A stretch of DNA of 64,000 nucleotides, taken from NCBI GenBank assembly GCA_023398575.1, contig JAEWSC010000064.1, positions 124,001 through 188,000 of the forward strand, read 5' to 3'. The position numbers were made by a program, and so were the translations under genes. Below, piece by piece: positions 59,854-64,000 of this stretch; position 1 is the stretch's first letter, and each line of letters starts with the position of its first letter. The notes beneath the pieces are model-generated. The model saw only the letters and a list, made by a program, of their open reading frames with translations, was not told the origin of the DNA and made no database searches. The DNA is from Bacillota bacterium. Lineage in GTDB: Bacteria; Bacillota; Clostridia; Christensenellales; Aristaeellaceae.

Positions 59854-60897
59854 CTATTTAGACAATACAGCAACAATGGCGTCTGATAAATACGGAACGC
59901 TGGCTAACGCCTCTTCCAGGGTATTCATGTTGTTCCCCACTTCTACCAAAATGCAGCACGGCGCAATATGCTGGTTGTATCTGTTGCTGGTCAAATTGAC
60001 AGGACGGCAGATGTTCTGCACCTGTGCGTTAAGCGAGTCGGTAATGCTTTGGGCGATAGCCAAATTCTTTTCCCAATCAGGCCGCTTGTCAAAACCTGCG
60101 CCGGTAAGTCCGGTGCCCTTTCCAATTAGCATCATCAATCTGGCGATCTGCTGGTCTCCTACCTGCACCGTATTGTTTCCAGCCATACCAGATGAATAGG
60201 CGTCGCGATGCAGGTCAATATACAGATCATAAGCTTCTCCTTTGGAGGTTGATTCTTCCAGCATCTTTAAAGAACGCGTATAGGAGGAGGACAAGACAGG
60301 GGGCTCATAGGCCGTTGAGTCATGGACTACCGTAAGCCCTGCCGCTGTCAAAAGCCTCGCCAGTTCATCGCCCACCTTAACGACATTGTAACGGTTGTCC
60401 TTGGTACGCCATTGTTGGGTAGGTTCATAACTGTTTTCTTGGGTCGGCTCATAAGCCTCATATGTATGAGAATGATATATCAAAACCCGTTTCCCGCCGG
60501 CCGTTCCGCTCTTATTTGACCCTTTGATAACCTCAATTCGGAATCCGCCTGGTTCCAACGTAGGCGTAGCAGAAAATTCAGGCATTACGCTTTTTTGCGT
60601 CATTGCAGGCGTAATAACCGGAAGAGAGGAAGCCGGTGATGGCGTGGTAAAAGAAAACAGATTTGTAAGTTTAGGTGATGTTACTGCTTGTACTTGAGAC
60701 CCTGTAGGCAGTGGGGTGAACACTCCTTCTTCATGCGGCGTCTGGTCAACAGGTGCAAAGACCTCAGCCGCTTCTCCCTGCTGGCTTTTAGCATCAAACA
60801 ACATCCAACCAGCGCCAAGCCCCAAGGCAAAGACGCCCAAAAACAGGGAAAGCACCAGACAAATTGCCTGAATGCGTGTTATGACATGTATGCGCAT
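59854..60897 (-). CDS. spoIIP: Stage II sporulation protein P
   Basis: 347 residues. Sporulation-specific peptidoglycan amidase and endopeptidase of the engulfment machinery (SpoIIDMP). N-terminal membrane anchor (about 12-32), Pro/Ser/Thr-rich linker (about 60-115), then the catalytic domain with YHSHTYEAY, IDLHRDA and VEVGNNMNTLEEA, which hold the zinc and catalytic residues. GAGGTG precedes the ATG. It follows gpr by 54 bases, the same order as in Bacillus. Confidence 0.95.
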   Translation of the reverse strand: MRIHVITRIQAICLVLSLFLGVFALGLGAGWMLFDAKSQQGEAAEVFAPVDQTPHEEGVFTPLPTGSQVQAVTSPKLTNLFSFTTPSPASSLPVITPAMTQKSVMPEFSATPTLEPGGFRIEVIKGSNKSGTAGGKRVLIYHSHTYEAYEPTQENSYEPTQQWRTKDNRYNVVKVGDELARLLTAAGLTVVHDSTAYEPPVLSSSYTRSLKMLEESTSKGEAYDLYIDLHRDAYSSGMAGNNTVQVGDQQIARLMMLIGKGTGLTGAGFDKRPDWEKNLAIAQSITDSLNAQVQNICRPVNLTSNRYNQHIAPCCILVEVGNNMNTLEEALASVPYLSDAIVAVLSK

Positions 60898-60951
60898 GCA
60901 TGATCACCTCATCTGTTGTAGGATACTCATGCATATGCACAGACAAGCCCC

Positions 60952-61875
60952 TTAATGCATCAAAATCGGAATCTCGTCCCCTGATAATTTGGGCTGCAGT
61001 GCCATATTGATTCCCAACGCCAACACCTCGGCCAAATTCCCCACCAGTTCGTCTACTTCCCTGGGCGTGACCACCATTTCCCCAAGTGAGTGGGCATAAA
61101 TTTTATCAGTCAGCGCATCCACAGCATCCATGTGGTCAGAAGAAGGCATCTGCATGTCATGCAAAAGGATCGAAAGTGCATCCTTGGCAATGGTGGCGGC
61201 ATATACCACCATGGGTACGCCGATAGCGATCACCGGTACGCCAAGCGTTTGCGCAGTTAACCCAAGCCGGTGATTGCCTACGCCACTGCCTGGGCTGATG
61301 CCGGTATCAGTTATCTGTACCGTAGTGCAAATGCGCGTTGTTTCCATGGCCGCCAGCGCATCAATGGCGATAACGGCAGCCGGCTTAACATGCTCGACGA
61401 TGCCACGTACCATCTCAGCCGTTTCCATTCCGGTAATGCCTAATACACCAGGCGTCACTGCACACACACTGCGCAGCCTGCCTTTCAAATCCTCTGGCAG
61501 CGTCTGGCGAAGATGGCGTGTCACCAGCGTGGATTCCACCACGCGGGCACCTAGCGCATCCGCCGTCACCTTGCGGTTTCCAAGGCCGATGACCAGAATC
61601 TCACCGTTTTCCGGTAGCATTTCATTCAGCGCCTCGCATAAAAGCTGCGCCACCCGTTTTCGCAAATCCGCGCCGCATTTGGGCAACCTATCACTGCAGA
61701 TGGTTACAAACATGCCCTGTTGTTTTCCCAGGCGGCAGGCTGCTTCCTCTGTTTCAATGGTAACGGTGGTGCGGGAGATGTCCCCTTCCTCCCAGTTCTC
61801 AATGCGGATGCCGCTTTTATCGCCGCGAAATGTTCCGGCACTTTCCATGGCCAAATCCGTACGAACGCCGCGCAT
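60952..61875 (-). CDS. gpr: Germination protease GPR (A25 endopeptidase)
   Basis: 307 residues from the start chosen. Degrades small acid-soluble spore proteins at germination. N-terminal VRTDLAMES corresponds to the autocleavage region of Bacillus GPR; GLGNRKVTADALGARV and SPGSGVGNHR are family signatures. ATG 61875 (MRGVRTDL) has a strong GGAGGG seven bases upstream, but leaves almost no propeptide. ATG 61926 adds 17 residues, nearer the Bacillus propeptide length, but has no ribosome-binding site at proper distance. spoIIP follows. Confidence 0.93.
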   Translation of the reverse strand: MRGVRTDLAMESAGTFRGDKSGIRIENWEEGDISRTTVTIETEEAACRLGKQQGMFVTICSDRLPKCGADLRKRVAQLLCEALNEMLPENGEILVIGLGNRKVTADALGARVVESTLVTRHLRQTLPEDLKGRLRSVCAVTPGVLGITGMETAEMVRGIVEHVKPAAVIAIDALAAMETTRICTTVQITDTGISPGSGVGNHRLGLTAQTLGVPVIAIGVPMVVYAATIAKDALSILLHDMQMPSSDHMDAVDALTDKIYAHSLGEMVVTPREVDELVGNLAEVLALGINMALQPKLSGDEIPILMH

Positions 61876-61947
61876 GCCGATCCCTCCGTTCCTGTCCAAA
61901 TCAGCATGCGCGGTGCCATGTTCCATTATTCATGGTTTATGAAAAAC

Positions 61948-63117
61948 TCATCCTTCGTACCGTAATGCATCAATAGGCCTTAACTTTGATGCCTTATTTG
62001 CGGGGTACAACCCGAAGACCACGCCGATGAAAACGGAAAATCCGATAGCAATCGCTGAAACCATGGGTGAAATGGTCAGCGTCATGCTGAGTACCGGTCC
62101 TAAGAAATAACAGGCCGCTGTCGCTATACCAAGTCCCAGCAGACCGCCCATCAAGCTTACGACCAAAGCTTCGATTAGGAATTGCATCAATATGTTGCCT
62201 CTGGCTGCACCGATGGCTTTACGGATACCAATCTCACGAGTCCGTTCTGACACGGATACCAGCATGATGTTCATGATGCCGATACCACCAACCAGCAGCG
62301 ATATGGCTGCAATACCGCCCAGCATCAGCGTAAGTGTTGCTGTGGTCTCGCTCAAAGTGGACAGCATCTCCGTCTGGTTATAGACGCTGTATTGGGACGA
62401 TGTGGTAAACACTTTTTTCAGATAAGCCGTCACTGCTTCCTGGGCAGAAGAGACCTCTTGGGCAGATGCAGCGGATACATAGAAGCTGGAGATACCCCGC
62501 TGCGAGAACATTCTTTCCGCCAATGTAAAGGGAATCAGAATCAGATTATCGCCGGAACCGGCAATGGTGGAACCCATTTCTTCCAGTACTCCGACAACGG
62601 TAAAGGTATAGCCATTTAGGGTAAAGGTTTCCCCCACGACCCTCACCGTACCAAACATTTCTGTAGCCGCTTCCGTACCGATGACTGCTACAAAGCTTCG
62701 GTTATCAATATCCGGATCCTTTAAAAACCGGCCAAACTGTACCGTGTAGTTGCGAATCTGGTCGTACCCCGGTGTCGTGCCCTGTATGGAACCATCGTCA
62801 TAGGTGGTAACGCCGGCCTTGACCGTACCCGATACATTGGCAATAGGCGCAACATGCTCAATGCCATCCGTACCGGATAGGTTTCTCAGGTCTTGAAGGG
62901 TAATGGGGTTTTGCCAACGGGCTCTTATATTCACACTGATCAGATTAGTACCCATGCTCTCAATGCGGCTGACCACAGAGGCGTTTGCACCTTGGGCAAT
63001 AGCAACAAGAACCACAATAGCTACAACGCCAATGATAACACCCAGAATTGTTAGGAAGGAGCGCATCTTGTTGCCGCTAATAGCCTTCAGTGCCATTTTA
63101 AGCGACTGGTAAATCAT
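61948..63117 (-). CDS. MacB-type ABC transporter permease
   Basis: 389 residues. One N-terminal helix (about 20-42), a large extracytoplasmic MacB core domain, and three C-terminal helices with the FtsX-like region SVSERTREIGIRKAIGAARGNIL. This type uses ATP for mechanotransmission and export of peptides, lipoproteins or toxins, usually with a periplasmic-adaptor-like partner. It overlaps the ATPase gene by 20 bases. Cargo unknown. Confidence 0.93.
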   Translation of the reverse strand: MIYQSLKMALKAISGNKMRSFLTILGVIIGVVAIVVLVAIAQGANASVVSRIESMGTNLISVNIRARWQNPITLQDLRNLSGTDGIEHVAPIANVSGTVKAGVTTYDDGSIQGTTPGYDQIRNYTVQFGRFLKDPDIDNRSFVAVIGTEAATEMFGTVRVVGETFTLNGYTFTVVGVLEEMGSTIAGSGDNLILIPFTLAERMFSQRGISSFYVSAASAQEVSSAQEAVTAYLKKVFTTSSQYSVYNQTEMLSTLSETTATLTLMLGGIAAISLLVGGIGIMNIMLVSVSERTREIGIRKAIGAARGNILMQFLIEALVVSLMGGLLGLGIATAACYFLGPVLSMTLTISPMVSAIAIGFSVFIGVVFGLYPANKASKLRPIDALRYEG

Positions 63118-63790
63118 TCACGGTTCCCTCCTCCCATATGCGGCCATCCTCGATATGTATCACGCGCTGTGCCTGCGCGGCAACATTGGGGTCATGGGTA
63201 ATCACCACAATGGTGTTTCCTTCCCCATGCAGCTGCCGGAAAAGCTCCAATATTTCCTGGCCAGTTTTTTTATCGAGATTACCAGTGGGTTCATCTGCCA
63301 AGATCAGCGAAGGGGCACCCGCCAAAGCTCTGGCGATAGCAGCACGCTGCTGCTGCCCGCCTGACAATTGACTGGGCCGATGCTTCATCCGCTCCTTCAA
63401 TCCTACTTGTTCCAATGCTTTGACTGCTCGTTCTTTTCGTTCGGCAGCACGCAGGTTCTGGTAAACCAAGGGTAGTTCAACATTTTCCAAAGCTGTAAGG
63501 CGGCTAAGCAGATTAAAGCCTTGAAAGATAAAGCCAATGTGCGTATTGCGCAGCCTCGCCAATTGGCGCTGATTATACTTCTCTATTGGCTTTCCGTTGA
63601 GCGAATAAGTGCCTGAATCCGCCGCGTCCAGGCAGCCGATGATATTCATCAGTGTGGATTTTCCGCTGCCGGAGGGGCCAATGATCGCTACATACTCACC
63701 TTTTTCAATCGTCAGAGATACATCAGCCAAGGCGTAAATCTCCTCACCGCCCATATGATATTTTTTCACGATGTGTTCCATCTGAATCAT
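63098..63790 (-). CDS. MacB/LolD-type ABC transporter ATP-binding protein
   Basis: 230 residues. Walker A GPSGSGKSTLMN (about 38-49), the family-typical GFIFQGFNLL, signature LSGGQQQRAAIARAL, Walker B LILADEPTGNLD and switch His in VVITHDPNVA. GAGGGGG lies nine bases before the ATG. Works with the permease gene that overlaps its 3' end. The gene upstream ends 19 bases away and appears to be the adaptor subunit. Confidence 0.95.
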   Translation of the reverse strand: MIQMEHIVKKYHMGGEEIYALADVSLTIEKGEYVAIIGPSGSGKSTLMNIIGCLDAADSGTYSLNGKPIEKYNQRQLARLRNTHIGFIFQGFNLLSRLTALENVELPLVYQNLRAAERKERAVKALEQVGLKERMKHRPSQLSGGQQQRAAIARALAGAPSLILADEPTGNLDKKTGQEILELFRQLHGEGNTIVVITHDPNVAAQAQRVIHIEDGRIWEEGTVNDLPVA

Positions 63791-63809
63791 ACATATTCAC
63801 CCCCTCTGG

Positions 63810-64000
63810 TTAATTACCACCTTGCCCGCCGCCCTGCCCACCACCGCTGGGAAAGCTACGGTTTCCGTTATTTGGGTTGCCGCCACCCGGGAAAGAACGG
63901 GTACCTCCATCCTGCACACCACTGGGGGGCGTAAAGCCTTCACCACCGCCTGGCATTTGCATCATTTCCATGCCGCCAAACATTTGATTGCTGTTTTGGC
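63810..64000 (-). CDS. C-terminal tail of a probable efflux adaptor (5' part outside window)
   Basis: Only the last 62 codons or so are visible, ending at TAA (63812-63810 on the minus strand). The tail is rich in Gly, Asn, Gln and Pro (FPGGGNPNNGNRSFPSGGG, GGQGGN) and holds no domain. Placement directly before a MacB-type ATPase and permease suggests an HlyD/RND-type adaptor, since such three-gene units are common in Clostridia and their adaptors often end in Gly-rich tails. Identification is by context only. Confidence 0.6.
   Translation of the reverse strand, partial: QNSNQMFGGMEMMQMPGGGEGFTPPSGVQDGGTRSFPGGGNPNNGNRSFPSGGGQGGGQGGN

Noticed and set aside
60898..60951. TGCATA in the gpr-spoIIP gap as a sigma-F/G -35
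   Set aside because: The -10 at the proper distance (CAACAGA) is a poor match.
1..64000. CRISPR arrays, insertion sequences, prophage or defence systems
   Set aside because: No spaced short repeats, transposase or phage genes were seen; the only large repeat is the mreC duplication.

Overview
The window is chromosomal core sequence from an endospore-forming anaerobe of the Clostridia (Firmicutes). Three lines of evidence point there: sporulation genes (SpoIVFA/SpoIVFB-like pair, germination protease GPR, SpoIIP), anaerobic energy genes ([FeFe] hydrogenase, Rnf complex) and Firmicutes gene orders (miaB-ricA-mutS-mutL-miaA; maf-mreBCD-PBP2-minD-rodA; dxs-tlyA-nadK-argR-recN). I cannot assign a genus. 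I saw no phage, insertion sequence, CRISPR array or defence island.

Layout. 1-1741 (+): a multidomain [FeFe] hydrogenase cut by the window edge. 1804-5585 (-): a beta-lactamase-fold protein, nicotinate phosphoribosyltransferase and a C-terminally extended Lgt. 5736-10921 (+): upp behind a structured leader, a QueG-like protein, an ABC exporter and a methyltransferase. 11043-22221 (+): two radical-SAM-linked proteins, RNase G, MiaB, a RicA-like protein, MutS, MutL and MiaA, tightly packed. 22229-29721 (+): a PLP lyase, the SpoIVFA/B pair, ProC, RNase HI, a tyrosine recombinase, LexA with a clear SOS box, and a nitroreductase; a lone tRNA-Trp lies on the opposite strand. From 29725 to the end every gene is on the minus strand. 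In order of coordinate these are the cell-shape operon, the Rnf operon, the isoprenoid/NAD/arginine-repressor/RecN operon, D-Ala ligase and a membrane-anchored MurF, small metabolic genes, an EF-G paralogue, MurI, SpoIIP, GPR and a MacB-type ABC exporter.

The most unusual structure is in the cell-shape operon. A head-to-tail direct duplication of about 1.11 kb (35121-36231 and 36232-37344) runs from the last 22 codons of mreB into mreC. It produced two MreC proteins that I align by hand at roughly 80% identity, and it left an mreB 3' fossil between them. The mreB-proximal copy has lost the Pro/Thr-rich tail that the mreD-proximal copy keeps, and the decayed tail is still recognisable. Other oddities are an rnf operon with no rnfG, minD without minC or minE, a Lgt with about 110 extra membrane residues, an EF-G paralogue lacking the catalytic His, and a terminator-like hairpin in the upp leader.

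Many starts were chosen from ribosome-binding sites and promoters. Several are TTG or GTG. In three cases (lgt, the QueG-like gene, murI) a promoter lies inside the longest open frame, so translation must begin downstream of it.
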